Shown here in pieces: positions 33,276-41,599 of a DNA stretch of 51,550 nt. Source of the DNA: Arthrobacter wenxiniae. Its GTDB lineage: Bacteria; Actinomycetota; Actinomycetes; Actinomycetales; Micrococcaceae. The stretch spans positions 1-51,550 of the forward strand of contig NZ_JAAMFM010000030.1 in assembly GCF_013376105.1 (NCBI RefSeq). The letters are read 5' to 3'. The notes beneath the pieces were generated by a model. That model worked only from the letters and a program-made list of their open reading frames with translations. It had not been told where the DNA came from and ran no database searches. The translations under genes and the position numbers were made by a program. Each line of letters begins with the position of its first letter. Within the stretch, counting starts at the first letter, position 1.

Positions 33276-34583
33276 GTGAAAATTCGTACTTTTGCCGCAG
33301 CTGCGGCAATCGCAGCGCTGGCGATCACCGCCACCGGCTGTAGCGGTGGCACCAGCAATTCCGGTGCCACGGCGGGCGGCGGCAAGACGCTCACCTACTG
33401 GGCCAGCAACCAGGGAACGAGCCTGGACAATGACAAGGAAGTCCTCACGCCCCAGCTGAAGAAGTTCCAGGACGAGACCGGCATCAAGGTCAACCTTGAA
33501 GTCATCGGCTGGAATGACCTCCAGACCCGCATCCAGACCGCTGTCACCTCCGGCCAGGCCCCCGACGTGCTGAACATTGGCAACACGTGGGCCGCGTCGC
33601 TGCAGTCCACCGGCGCGTTCATGCCGTTCGACTCGGCCGCGTTTACCGCAATCGGCGGCAAGGACAAGTTCGTCAAGACCGCCATGGACACCGGCGGCAT
33701 GCCGGGGCAGGACCCCACCTCTGTTCCCTTGTACGGCCTGGCCTACGGCCTCTACTACAACAAGGCCATGTTCAAGGATGCGGGCCTGACCCCGCCCACC
33801 ACCTGGGCCGAAATGGTTACTGACGCCAAGAAGCTGACCACGGGCGGAAAGTACGGCTTCGCCTTGGCGGCCGGCAGCTACACCGAGAACGCACACTTCG
33901 CCTTCATCAACGCAGCCCAGAACGGCGCGGATCTGTTCAGCGCCGACGGCAAGCCCACCTTCACCTCCGACGGCGTCGTGGACGGGATCTCCCGCTACCT
34001 TGACCTGATGCAGACCGACAAGGTGGTCAACGTGGCGAACGCGCAGTACGACAACGGCACCAAGGCCGTCAACGACTTCGCCACCGGCAAGGTCGCCATG
34101 ATCCTGAACCAGAACAATGCCGACAGCAGCATCGTCGCCAACGGCATGAAGAACGACCAATACGGGGTGGTGGCGTTCCCCGCGCCCGCGGGCGCCAAGG
34201 ACGTGGCCAGCCACGTGGCCGGCATCAACATGTCCATCTTCAAGAACACGAAGAACAAGGACGCCGCACTGAAGTTCGTCAAGTTCATGACGAGCCCGGA
34301 GACGCAGACCGCCCTCGACAAGCCGTTCGCCGCACTGCCCGTCCTGGCCGGCGCCAAGGCGGTCTTCACCGACAACGCCCAGGAGGCCAAGACCTTCAGC
34401 GACATTTATGCCAACAAGTCCAAGCCGCTCCCGCTGGTGCCCGCCGAGGACCAGTTTGAAAGCACCGTGGGCAAGGCCATGAACCAGATGTTCGCCACCA
34501 TTGCCTCCGGGGGAACCGTCTCCAAGGCAGACATCAAGGCGGCGCTGACCACCGCACAGCAAGCCGTCGAGGCTGCCGGCTGA
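33276..34583 (+). CDS. ABC transporter sugar-binding lipoprotein
   Basis: 435 residues from a GTG at 33276 with AAGGAAG upstream; earlier in-frame ATGs lie within the operator region and would give an unlikely leader. The signal peptide (KIRTFAAAAAIAALAITATG) ends in the lipobox TATGCSG, with Cys as the first mature residue. The mature part is an extracellular solute-binding protein family 1 fold (LTYWASNQGTSLD, SGQAPDVLNIGNTWAASL, YYNKAMFKDAGLTPPTTWAE). It captures an oligo- or monosaccharide outside the membrane for the two permeases that follow. No ATPase is encoded here. Confidence 0.92.
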   Translation: MKIRTFAAAAAIAALAITATGCSGGTSNSGATAGGGKTLTYWASNQGTSLDNDKEVLTPQLKKFQDETGIKVNLEVIGWNDLQTRIQTAVTSGQAPDVLNIGNTWAASLQSTGAFMPFDSAAFTAIGGKDKFVKTAMDTGGMPGQDPTSVPLYGLAYGLYYNKAMFKDAGLTPPTTWAEMVTDAKKLTTGGKYGFALAAGSYTENAHFAFINAAQNGADLFSADGKPTFTSDGVVDGISRYLDLMQTDKVVNVANAQYDNGTKAVNDFATGKVAMILNQNNADSSIVANGMKNDQYGVVAFPAPAGAKDVASHVAGINMSIFKNTKNKDAALKFVKFMTSPETQTALDKPFAALPVLAGAKAVFTDNAQEAKTFSDIYANKSKPLPLVPAEDQFESTVGKAMNQMFATIASGGTVSKADIKAALTTAQQAVEAAG

Positions 34584-34608
34584 CAAACCGGACAACCAAA
34601 CGCAAGTG

Positions 34609-34643
34609 AAGGGGCGGGGCCCGCGTCGCAGGCTCCGCCCCTT
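34609..34643 (+). terminator. Attenuator-like hairpin between the binding protein and permease genes
   Basis: AAGGGGCGGGGCC (34609-34621) pairs with GGCTCCGCCCCTT (34631-34643), 13 bp with one G-T pair. Hairpins at this position are common in ABC operons and keep the binding protein in excess by partial termination or mRNA stabilisation. Confidence 0.7.
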
Positions 34644-34672
34644 CGCCCATCAAGTCCTCCCAAGAAAGGTGT

Positions 34673-35656
34673 GTGCCAGCAGTGTCTGCAACCGCCACCA
34701 CCCGCAAGTCCGGAGCCGCCGGCAAGGCTTCCAAGGGCGGGAGCCGAAAACCCCGCAGAGCCGGCTGGTGGCTGCCGTATGCGCTGCTGGCCCCCGCCAT
34801 CATCTTTGAACTGGTGATCCATGTCATTCCCATGGTCACCGGCATTTGGATGAGTTTCCTCAAGCTCACCAAGATGTTCATCTCCAACTGGGGCAACGCC
34901 CCCGTCACCGGCCTCAGGAACTACCAGATCGCCCTCGACTTCAACTCCGCCGTCGGCGCCGGGCTCCTCAGGTCCTTCCTGATCACCGCCGCCTTCACCA
35001 TCCTGGTGGTGGGCATCTCCTGGGGGCTGGGCATGGCGGCGGCCGTGGCCCTCCAAAAGTCCTTCTTTGGCCGGGGCTTCTTCCGCACCCTGTTCCTCAT
35101 CCCGTACGCCCTGCCCATGTATGCCGGCGTCATTGCCTGGAAGTTCATGCTGCAAAAGGACAACGGCGCCATCAACCATTTCTTCTTCGACAACCTCGGG
35201 CTGGCCGGTGCCAAACCGTTCTGGCTGATCGGCGACAACGCCTTCTGGTCAGTGGTCATCGTGGCCATCTGGCGCCTGTGGCCGTTCGCGTTCCTCATGC
35301 TCATGGCCGGGCTGCAGTCCATCCCCAACGACGTCTACGAGGCCTCCGCCGTGGACGGCGCCAAGCCGCTGCGCCAGTGGTCGGCCATCACCCTGCCCAT
35401 GCTGCGTCCTGTCAACATGGTCCTGCTGCTGGTCATGTTCCTCTGGACGTTCAACGACTTCAACACGCCGTTTGTGCTGTTCGGCGGCTCCAACCCCCCG
35501 GCCGGCGACCTTATTTCCTTCCACATCTACAATGCGTCGTTCCTGACCTGGAACTTCGGATCCGGCGCCGCGATGTCCGTCCTGCTCCTGCTGTTCCTGC
35601 TGCTTGTCAGCGGAATCTACCTTCTCATCATGAACCGGAGGAAAGACCGTGCGTGA
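34673..35656 (+). CDS. ABC sugar transporter permease (MalF-like)
   Basis: 327 residues. A basic cytoplasmic N-terminus (about 1-30) is followed by six membrane helices. The EAA loop that docks the ATPase is YEASAVDGAKPLRQWSAITL, with the expected EAA-x3-G spacing. It forms the channel together with the next gene product. The GTG at 34673 lies close to AAAGG; a GTG at 34682 would have better spacing and give a product three residues shorter. It overlaps the next gene by 8 bp. Confidence 0.9.
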   Translation: MPAVSATATTRKSGAAGKASKGGSRKPRRAGWWLPYALLAPAIIFELVIHVIPMVTGIWMSFLKLTKMFISNWGNAPVTGLRNYQIALDFNSAVGAGLLRSFLITAAFTILVVGISWGLGMAAAVALQKSFFGRGFFRTLFLIPYALPMYAGVIAWKFMLQKDNGAINHFFFDNLGLAGAKPFWLIGDNAFWSVVIVAIWRLWPFAFLMLMAGLQSIPNDVYEASAVDGAKPLRQWSAITLPMLRPVNMVLLLVMFLWTFNDFNTPFVLFGGSNPPAGDLISFHIYNASFLTWNFGSGAAMSVLLLLFLLLVSGIYLLIMNRRKDRA

Positions 35657-36488
35657 AACCACAGGCGCCAAGGCCTTCAGGATCGTCACCATTGCGGTCC
35701 TGGGCATCTTCACCATCGTCCCCATCTGGGTCATGGTCATCTCCGGCCTGAAGCCCTTGAAGGATGTGCAGGGCGACTTCACCTGGTGGCCCAGCACCCT
35801 GACCATCCAGCCCTACATTGAAATGTGGCAGACCGTCCCGCTGGCCAGCTACTTCGTCAACTCGGTCATTGTCTCCAGCGTTGCCACGGTGCTCTCGCTG
35901 ATCATCGCGATCTTTGCCTCCTACGCCATCTCCCGGTACAACTTCCGGGGCCGGACGGTGTTCTCCACCACCGTCCTCTCCACGCAGATGCTCCCCGGCG
36001 TGCTGTTCCTGCTGCCGCTGTTCCTGATCTTTGTGAACATCAACACGAACTTCGGCCTCCAGCTGGTGGGCACCCGCACCGGCCTGATCATCACGTACCT
36101 GACGTTCTCCCTGCCCTTTTCGATCTGGATGCTGGCCGGCTACTTCGACGGCATCCCGCGCGAGCTGGACGAGGCCGCCAAGGTGGACGGCTGCGGCCCC
36201 ATGCGGGCCCTGCTCACCGTCATCCTGCCCACGGCACGTCCGGGACTGGTGGCGGTGGCCATCTACAGCTTCATGACCAGCTGGGGCGAGGTCCTGTTCG
36301 CCTCCGTCATGACCACCGACGCCAACCGCACCCTGGCCGTGGGCCTGCAGCTCTACTCGACGCAGACCAACGTGTACTGGAACCAGATCATGGCCGCGTC
36401 CGTGGTGGTCAGCATTCCGATCGTCATCGGCTTCCTGCTCCTGCAAAAGAACTTCGTGGCCGGCCTGACGGCTGGTGCGGTCAAGTAA
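35649..36488 (+). CDS. ABC sugar transporter permease (MalG-like)
   Basis: 279 residues with six membrane helices and the EAA loop DEAAKVDGCGPMRALLTVIL. The N-terminus has the usual IVPIWVMVISGLKP segment of carbohydrate permeases. It pairs with the preceding permease, with which it overlaps by 8 bp. The GTG at 35649 follows CGGAGGAAAGACC. As no ATP-binding subunit is present, the importer probably uses a shared MsmK/MalK-type ATPase encoded elsewhere. Confidence 0.92.
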   Translation: MRETTGAKAFRIVTIAVLGIFTIVPIWVMVISGLKPLKDVQGDFTWWPSTLTIQPYIEMWQTVPLASYFVNSVIVSSVATVLSLIIAIFASYAISRYNFRGRTVFSTTVLSTQMLPGVLFLLPLFLIFVNINTNFGLQLVGTRTGLIITYLTFSLPFSIWMLAGYFDGIPRELDEAAKVDGCGPMRALLTVILPTARPGLVAVAIYSFMTSWGEVLFASVMTTDANRTLAVGLQLYSTQTNVYWNQIMAASVVVSIPIVIGFLLLQKNFVAGLTAGAVK

Positions 36489-36535
36489 CACCTGGGCCCT
36501 CATCCGTCACGGCGTGCCACTTTCAGGAGACTCCC

Positions 36536-37432
36536 ATGCCAAGAGAGCTTCTTCCCGGCCAGCGGGCGGAACTCCTCATCGTTGATGTGGATTCCGCAAC
36601 CGTCGCGCTGAGGCATGCCACCGACACGCTGCTTATCGAGGCTCCCAACTGGAGTCCCGACGGTCGGGCGTTGATTGTGAACAGCGCAGGAAGGTTGTTT
36701 GTCCTTGGCGTTGAAGCCGGGGGACCTGACGAGATCGACCTGGGCGGCATTGCCGGGATCAACAACGACCATGTCCTGAGCCCCGACGGCCGCACCGTCT
36801 ATGTCTCCAGCGACGACGGCCACATCTACGCCGTCGCCCTGGACGGTTCCGGCCGCCCGCGCCGCGTCAGCAATGACAACGGGGAGGGGTTCCGCCACTA
36901 CCTGCACGGAGTATCGCCTGACGGCCGGATGCTTGCCTACATCGGGGTGGAATCCGCCGGTGGCACGGTGCGGGCCAATGTCTGGCTGCTGCCGTCGGCG
37001 GGCGGTGCCGACATCCAGCTGACGAATGACCGGTTCCCCGACGACGGCGCCGAGTTTTCCCCCGACGGCCGGTGGGTGTATTTCAACTCGGAACGGGCTT
37101 CCGCGACGCCAGGCCACGCCCAGCTGTTCCGCATGCCCGTCCCGCAGGCCCCGCAGGCCGGCCCGGAACAGCTCACCTTTGACGAACGCGTCAACTGGTT
37201 TCCACACCTTTCACCCGACGGAATCAGGATCGCCTATGTGAGTTTCCCGCCGGGAACGGTGGGACACCCGGGGAACGTCGAGGTCCTGGTGCGCCTGCTC
37301 GAAGCCGACGGCACCATCCGGGACCTGGCGCGGGTCCGTGGCGGCCAGGGCACCATGAACGTGCCGAGCTGGGACCCCACCGGACGGAAAATCGCAATCG
37401 TCGCCTACCCCCTCGACGCGCCACCGCGCTAG
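36536..37432 (+). CDS. TolB/WD40-like beta-propeller protein
   Basis: 298 residues containing repeated blades with SPDG motifs (APNWSPDGRAL, VLSPDGRTVYVSS, GVSPDGRMLAYIG, EFSPDGRWVYFNS, HLSPDGIRIAYVS), so about six blades. There is no signal peptide, so it is cytoplasmic. Similar proteins are found with sugar-degradation genes, where they bind or cleave oligosaccharides (oligogalacturonate-lyase-like folds), but no catalytic residues are obvious. The ATG at 36536 follows CAGGAG, 47 bp after the permease. The stop shares the CTAG with the convergent dsbA-like gene. Confidence 0.75.
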   Translation: MPRELLPGQRAELLIVDVDSATVALRHATDTLLIEAPNWSPDGRALIVNSAGRLFVLGVEAGGPDEIDLGGIAGINNDHVLSPDGRTVYVSSDDGHIYAVALDGSGRPRRVSNDNGEGFRHYLHGVSPDGRMLAYIGVESAGGTVRANVWLLPSAGGADIQLTNDRFPDDGAEFSPDGRWVYFNSERASATPGHAQLFRMPVPQAPQAGPEQLTFDERVNWFPHLSPDGIRIAYVSFPPGTVGHPGNVEVLVRLLEADGTIRDLARVRGGQGTMNVPSWDPTGRKIAIVAYPLDAPPR

Positions 37433-38133
37433 ATGGGGCAGCCGTCCGGCCCGCACACTTCGGCGTCCGCATCACCGGCGGCGACCATGGTCAGCGGGTT
37501 GGCTTCCTGCCACGCCTCGTCGAGGGCCTGGGCAAACAGTTCGGACGGCTGGGCGCCGGAGATGCCATACTTGCGGTCGATGACAAAGAACGGGACACCG
37601 CTGACACCCAGCGCGCGGGCTTCGGCAAAGTCGTGCCGGACGTCGTCGGCATACTGGTCCGTGTCCAGGGCCTCCTTGACCTTGGCGGCGTCAAGGCCCG
37701 CGGCCGCGCCGGTGCGCACCAGGAACTCGCGGTTGCCGATGTCCTCCCCGTGCTCAAAGTGGGCCGACAGCAGGGCTTCCTTGACGCCGTCGGCCTTCCC
37801 GTGGGCGGCGGCGAGGTGGATGAGCTGGTGGGCGTTGAAGCTGTTGGCGACCACCACGTCGTCGAACTTGTAGTCCAGCCCCTCCCCGGCAGCCTGCTCC
37901 GTGACGTGGGCGAACATGCCCCTGACCTGGGCCGGGTCCATGCCCTTGCGCTCGGCCAGGTAGCTGATCTCGGTGCCGTCGTAGTGCTCGGGGACGGTGG
38001 GGTCCAGCTGGTAGCTGCGCCACTGCACCTCCACGGAATCCTTGTGCGGGAACGCGTTCAGGGCGGTCTCAAAGCGGCGCTTGCCGATGTAACACCACGG
38101 GCAGGCGACGTCGGACCAGATCTCAATCTTCAT
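37429..38133 (-). CDS. DsbA/FrnE-like thiol oxidoreductase
   Basis: 234 residues of the DsbA superfamily (2-hydroxychromene-2-carboxylate isomerase/FrnE branch). The thioredoxin-type CPWC motif is at residues 11-14 (SDVACPWCYIGKRRFE), and the cis-proline loop is VSGVPFFVIDRKYGISGAQ. There is no signal peptide, so it acts in the cytoplasm, as FrnE does in oxidative stress. The C-terminus has an extra pair of cysteines (CGPDGCPI). The ATG at 38131-38133 lies after a gap with a long hairpin. Confidence 0.88.
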   Translation of the reverse strand: MKIEIWSDVACPWCYIGKRRFETALNAFPHKDSVEVQWRSYQLDPTVPEHYDGTEISYLAERKGMDPAQVRGMFAHVTEQAAGEGLDYKFDDVVVANSFNAHQLIHLAAAHGKADGVKEALLSAHFEHGEDIGNREFLVRTGAAAGLDAAKVKEALDTDQYADDVRHDFAEARALGVSGVPFFVIDRKYGISGAQPSELFAQALDEAWQEANPLTMVAAGDADAEVCGPDGCPI

Positions 38134-38191
38134 ACTGGCGGCAACGGGCGCCGGACGGCGAATATTCCGCGCGCGGGGGCGCTGCTTCCCA

Positions 38192-38247
38192 ACGTACGAC
38201 GGCGGTTGGCGGGTTTCGTGGGAAACGCGCCAACCGCCGTCGTACGT
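38192..38247. terminator. 20-bp perfect hairpin between aceB and the dsbA-like gene
   Basis: The arms 38192-38211 and 38228-38247 are exact reverse complements, and GTTTC/GAAAC extends the stem inside the loop. It lies about 95 bp past the aceB stop. No T run follows on either strand, so termination would rely on the stem alone, or the stem may be another kind of element. Confidence 0.55.
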
Positions 38248-38340
38248 GGAGGTGAAGTGTTGAGGCTGGCCCGCCGGGACCCGGATTTCGGGCCTGCAGT
38301 GGCGACGCGTCCGGCGGGGCCAGCCAAACTTGTGCCGTTC

Positions 38341-40005
38341 CTAGGCGGCGGCGAGATCGCGCTTCCTGGCCGGCTCCTGCACCGGGGACTCGTGCAGGTA
38401 GTTGGCGTAGGCGGAAAGCGTCAGGAAGGCGGGGAACTCCTCGCCCAGCGCAACGGCCTCGAAGATCTCCCGGGCGTCGTCAAAGCGGTCGGCGTCGAAG
38501 CGGGGCATCTTGGCAAACTCCTCCTCGAGCATTTCCTGCAACCAGTCGAAGGTGATGAGCTCGCCCTGGTCGGTGATGGCCTGGCTGTGGATCCACTGCC
38601 AGATCTGTGAGCGGGAGATCTCCGCGGTGGCGGCGTCCTCCATGAGGTTGTTCAGGGCGACGGCGCCGTGGCCGCGCAGCCAGGACTCGATGTACTGGAT
38701 GCCCACCCAGATGTTGTCCCGGATGCCCTGCTCGGTGATGGTCCCCTGGGTGCCGGCCACGTCCAGCAGGGCGCGGTCGTCAGTTTCCACGTCCTCGCGC
38801 AGGCGGCTGATTTGGTTGGGGTTCCAGCCCAGCATGTCGTCAAAGACCTCCATGGCCACGGGGACCAGGTCCGGGTGGGCCACCCAGGAACCGTCAAAGC
38901 CGTCGTTGGCCTCGCGGGTCTTGTCCGCCCGGACCTTCTCCATGGCGTTGGCGTTGGCCTCCGGGTCGCGGCGGTTCGGCACGAAGGCGGACATGCCGCC
39001 AATGGCCATGGCGCCGCGGCGGTGGCAGGCCCGGACCAGCTGTTCGGTGTAGGCCCGCATGAACGGCGCGGTCATGGTGATCTGGTTGCGGTCCGGGAGC
39101 ACAAAGCGCGGGCCGCGGGTGCGGAAGTTCTTGATGACGGAGAACAGGTAGTCCCAGCGGCCGGCGTTCAGACCGGCGGCGTGGTCGCGGAGTTCGTAGA
39201 GGATTTCCTCCATCTCAAAGGCTGCCGTGATGGTTTCGATCAGGACGGTGGCGCGGATGGTGCCCTGCGGGATGCCCAGCAGGTCCTGGGCCTGGATGAA
39301 GATGTCATTCCACAGCCGTGCTTCGAGGTGGTTTTCAATCTTTGGCAGGTAGAAGTACGGCCCCGTGCCCTGGGCGATCAGCCGGCGGGCGTTGTGGAAG
39401 AAAAACAGGCCAAAGTCCACGATGCCCCCGGCCATCGGCTTGCCGTTGATGAGCAGGTGCTTTTCCGGCAGGTGCCAGCCGCGCGGGCGGACCACGATGG
39501 TGGGCAGCTCCTGCGCGGGGTTCAGCCGGTATTCCTTGCCCTCCGGGGTGGTGAAGTCGATGCGGCGCTCCAGCGCGTCAATCAGGTTGACCTGCCCGCG
39601 GATGACGTTGCCCCACGTGGGCGTGCTGGAGTCCTCCATGTCCGCCAGCCACACCTTGGCGCCGGAATTCAGGGCATTGATGGTCATTTTCGCGTCGACG
39701 GGACCGGTGATCTCCACGCGGCGGTCCTCCAGCCCGGGGGCCGGCGGGGCCACGCGCCAGCGCGGGTCCTCACGGATTCCGGCAGTCTCACGCAGGTAGC
39801 GCGGATCGGTGCCGCTGAGGATCTGGCGGCGGCGCGTCTGGCGGGCCTTCAGCAGTTCCTGGCGCCGCGCCGTCGTCGAACGGTTGAGGGCGGAAATGAA
39901 GTCCAGGGCCTCGGGGGTGAGGATCTCGTCCTGGCGGTGAATGGGCGGTGCGGTCAGGGTGATGCCGTTGAACGTGAATCCGTTCAGGCTGTTGGTTGAG
40001 TTCAT
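38341..40005 (-). CDS. aceB: Malate synthase A
   Basis: 554 residues, the usual length for malate synthase A. Typical segments are [51 protein letters not shown] and [19 protein letters not shown]. The product condenses glyoxylate with acetyl-CoA to malate, the second step of the glyoxylate bypass. The ATG at 40003-40005 follows GGAGCAACCCCC. It lies 91 bp downstream of aceA on the same strand, separated by an 18-bp imperfect hairpin. Confidence 0.95.
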   Translation of the reverse strand: MNSTNSLNGFTFNGITLTAPPIHRQDEILTPEALDFISALNRSTTARRQELLKARQTRRRQILSGTDPRYLRETAGIREDPRWRVAPPAPGLEDRRVEITGPVDAKMTINALNSGAKVWLADMEDSSTPTWGNVIRGQVNLIDALERRIDFTTPEGKEYRLNPAQELPTIVVRPRGWHLPEKHLLINGKPMAGGIVDFGLFFFHNARRLIAQGTGPYFYLPKIENHLEARLWNDIFIQAQDLLGIPQGTIRATVLIETITAAFEMEEILYELRDHAAGLNAGRWDYLFSVIKNFRTRGPRFVLPDRNQITMTAPFMRAYTEQLVRACHRRGAMAIGGMSAFVPNRRDPEANANAMEKVRADKTREANDGFDGSWVAHPDLVPVAMEVFDDMLGWNPNQISRLREDVETDDRALLDVAGTQGTITEQGIRDNIWVGIQYIESWLRGHGAVALNNLMEDAATAEISRSQIWQWIHSQAITDQGELITFDWLQEMLEEEFAKMPRFDADRFDDAREIFEAVALGEEFPAFLTLSAYANYLHESPVQEPARKRDLAAA

Positions 40006-40032
40006 GGGGGTTGCTCCAAGTCTGGGTCAACT

Positions 40033-40084
40033 GTGACGCAGTGGTTGCTGGGAATTCGGAGATTTTCAGCAACTGCTGCGTCAC
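40033..40084 (-). terminator. Hairpin between aceA and aceB
   Basis: GTGACGCAGTGGTTGCTG (40033-40050) and CAGCAACTGCTGCGTCAC (40067-40084) pair at 16 of 18 positions. It begins 13 bp after the aceA stop and ends 28 bp before the aceB start, so it may attenuate read-through or act as a regulatory site. Confidence 0.55.
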
Positions 40085-40096
40085 GGTTGGGAGAGG

Positions 40097-41419
40097 TTAG
40101 TGGAACTGCTGGGCTTCTGTGGAGCCGGCCAGTGCGAGGGTGCCGCTGTTGGGGTTCAGCGCTGTCGCCACCAGGTCGAAGTAGCCTGTGCCCACTTCGC
40201 GCTGGTGCTTGGTTGCGGTGTAGCCGCGGTCTTCGGAGCCGAATTCGCGCTCCTGCAGCTCGACGTAGGCGCTCATCCCGTTGCGGGCGTAGCCGTGAGC
40301 GAGGTCAAACATCGAGTAGTTCAGGGCGTGGAAGCCAGCCAGGGTGATGAACTGGAACTTGAAGCCCATGGCGCCGAGTTCGCGTTGGAACTTGGCAATG
40401 GTGGCGTCGTCCAGGTGCTTTTTCCAGTTGAACGACGGTGAGCAGTTGTACGCCAGCATCTGGTCCGGGAACTGGGCGTGGATGCCTTCGGCAAACTTCT
40501 TGGCGTGTTCCAGGTCCGGGGTGCCGGTTTCCATCCAGATGAGGTCGGCATGGGGTGCGTAGGCCAGGCCGCGGGCAATGCACGGCTCGATCCCGTTGCG
40601 CACATTGTAGAAACCTTCCGCGGTGCGCTCCCCGGTCAGGAACGGCTTGTCGCGGTCGTCAACGTCGGAGGTGATCAGGGTGGCGGCCTCGGCGTCCGTA
40701 CGGGCAACAATAACAGAAGGTACGCCGGCGACGTCGGCTGCGAGCCGGGCGGCGTTGAGGGTGCGGACGTGCTGGGCGGTGGGGATGAGGACCTTGCCGC
40801 CCAGGTGGCCGCACTTCTTCTCGCTGGCCAGCTGGTCTTCCCAGTGCACGCCGGCCGCACCCGACGTGATCATCGACTTCATGAGCTCGTAGGCGTTCAG
40901 CGGCCCGCCAAAGCCGGCCTCGGCGTCGGCCACGATCGGCACCAGCCAGTCCTCAACGCTCTGCTTGCCCTCGGAGAACTCGATCTGGTCGGCCCGCAGG
41001 AGGGCATTGTTGATGCGGCGGACCACCTTCGGCACCGAATCCACGGGGTAGAGGGACTGGTCCGGGTACGTGTTGCCGTTGGAGTTGGCGTCGGCGGCGA
41101 CCTGCCAGCCGGAAAGGTAGATGGCCTTCAGCCCGGCCTTGACCTGCTGGACGGCCTGGTTGCCGGTCAGGGCGCCGAGGGCGTTCGTGTAGCCTTCCGG
41201 GCCGGCATTGCGCAGCTGGTCCCAGAGCTTCTCGGAACCGCGCCGGGCCAGGGTGTGCTCCTCCTGGACCCGGCCGCGCAGCTTGACGACGTCGGCGGCC
41301 GGGTAGGAACGCTCGATGCCGTCCCAGCGGGGGTTGGCCGACCATTCGAGTTCCAGCGCGGCGGCTGCCTCGGCGTTGGACTGTTCCGGGGTCTTTGCGG
41401 TCTCAAATGCTGCGCTCAT
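40097..41419 (-). CDS. aceA: Isocitrate lyase
   Basis: 440 residues. The catalytic KKCGH motif is present ([16 protein letters not shown]), as are [12 protein letters not shown] and the [12 protein letters not shown] segment near the C-terminal part. It cleaves isocitrate to succinate and glyoxylate. The ATG at 41417-41419 follows AAAGGAG; an upstream frame extension reads through repeat DNA and is not the start. The leader contains two copies of the dispersed repeat (41441-41494). It is divergent from the RamB-like regulator, the known controller of this gene in corynebacteria. Confidence 0.96.
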   Translation of the reverse strand: MSAAFETAKTPEQSNAEAAAALELEWSANPRWDGIERSYPAADVVKLRGRVQEEHTLARRGSEKLWDQLRNAGPEGYTNALGALTGNQAVQQVKAGLKAIYLSGWQVAADANSNGNTYPDQSLYPVDSVPKVVRRINNALLRADQIEFSEGKQSVEDWLVPIVADAEAGFGGPLNAYELMKSMITSGAAGVHWEDQLASEKKCGHLGGKVLIPTAQHVRTLNAARLAADVAGVPSVIVARTDAEAATLITSDVDDRDKPFLTGERTAEGFYNVRNGIEPCIARGLAYAPHADLIWMETGTPDLEHAKKFAEGIHAQFPDQMLAYNCSPSFNWKKHLDDATIAKFQRELGAMGFKFQFITLAGFHALNYSMFDLAHGYARNGMSAYVELQEREFGSEDRGYTATKHQREVGTGYFDLVATALNPNSGTLALAGSTEAQQFH

Positions 41420-41440
41420 GATGGTCGCTCCTTTGCGTTC

Positions 41441-41494
41441 GGTGGTCGATCCTGTCGAAGTCCAGGACCTCGGTGGTTGAGCCTGTCGAAATCC
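41441..41494. repeat. Third locus of the dispersed repeat, in the aceA leader
   Basis: GGTGGTCGATCCTGTCGAAG (41441-41460) and GGTGGTTGAGCCTGTCGAAA (41472-41491) repeat with a 31-bp period. They are reverse complements of the short element in hsdM. The pair lies in the probable 5' untranslated region of aceA. Confidence 0.8.
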
Positions 41495-41599
41495 GGGATC
41501 CGTGTTCCTTCTTCGTAAAATCAACTATTCAGTGCTTTTCATGGGCTTTCTAGAGACAAATGGTGGAAAGATTTGCACTTCTTCCCGTATCCTCAAGAA

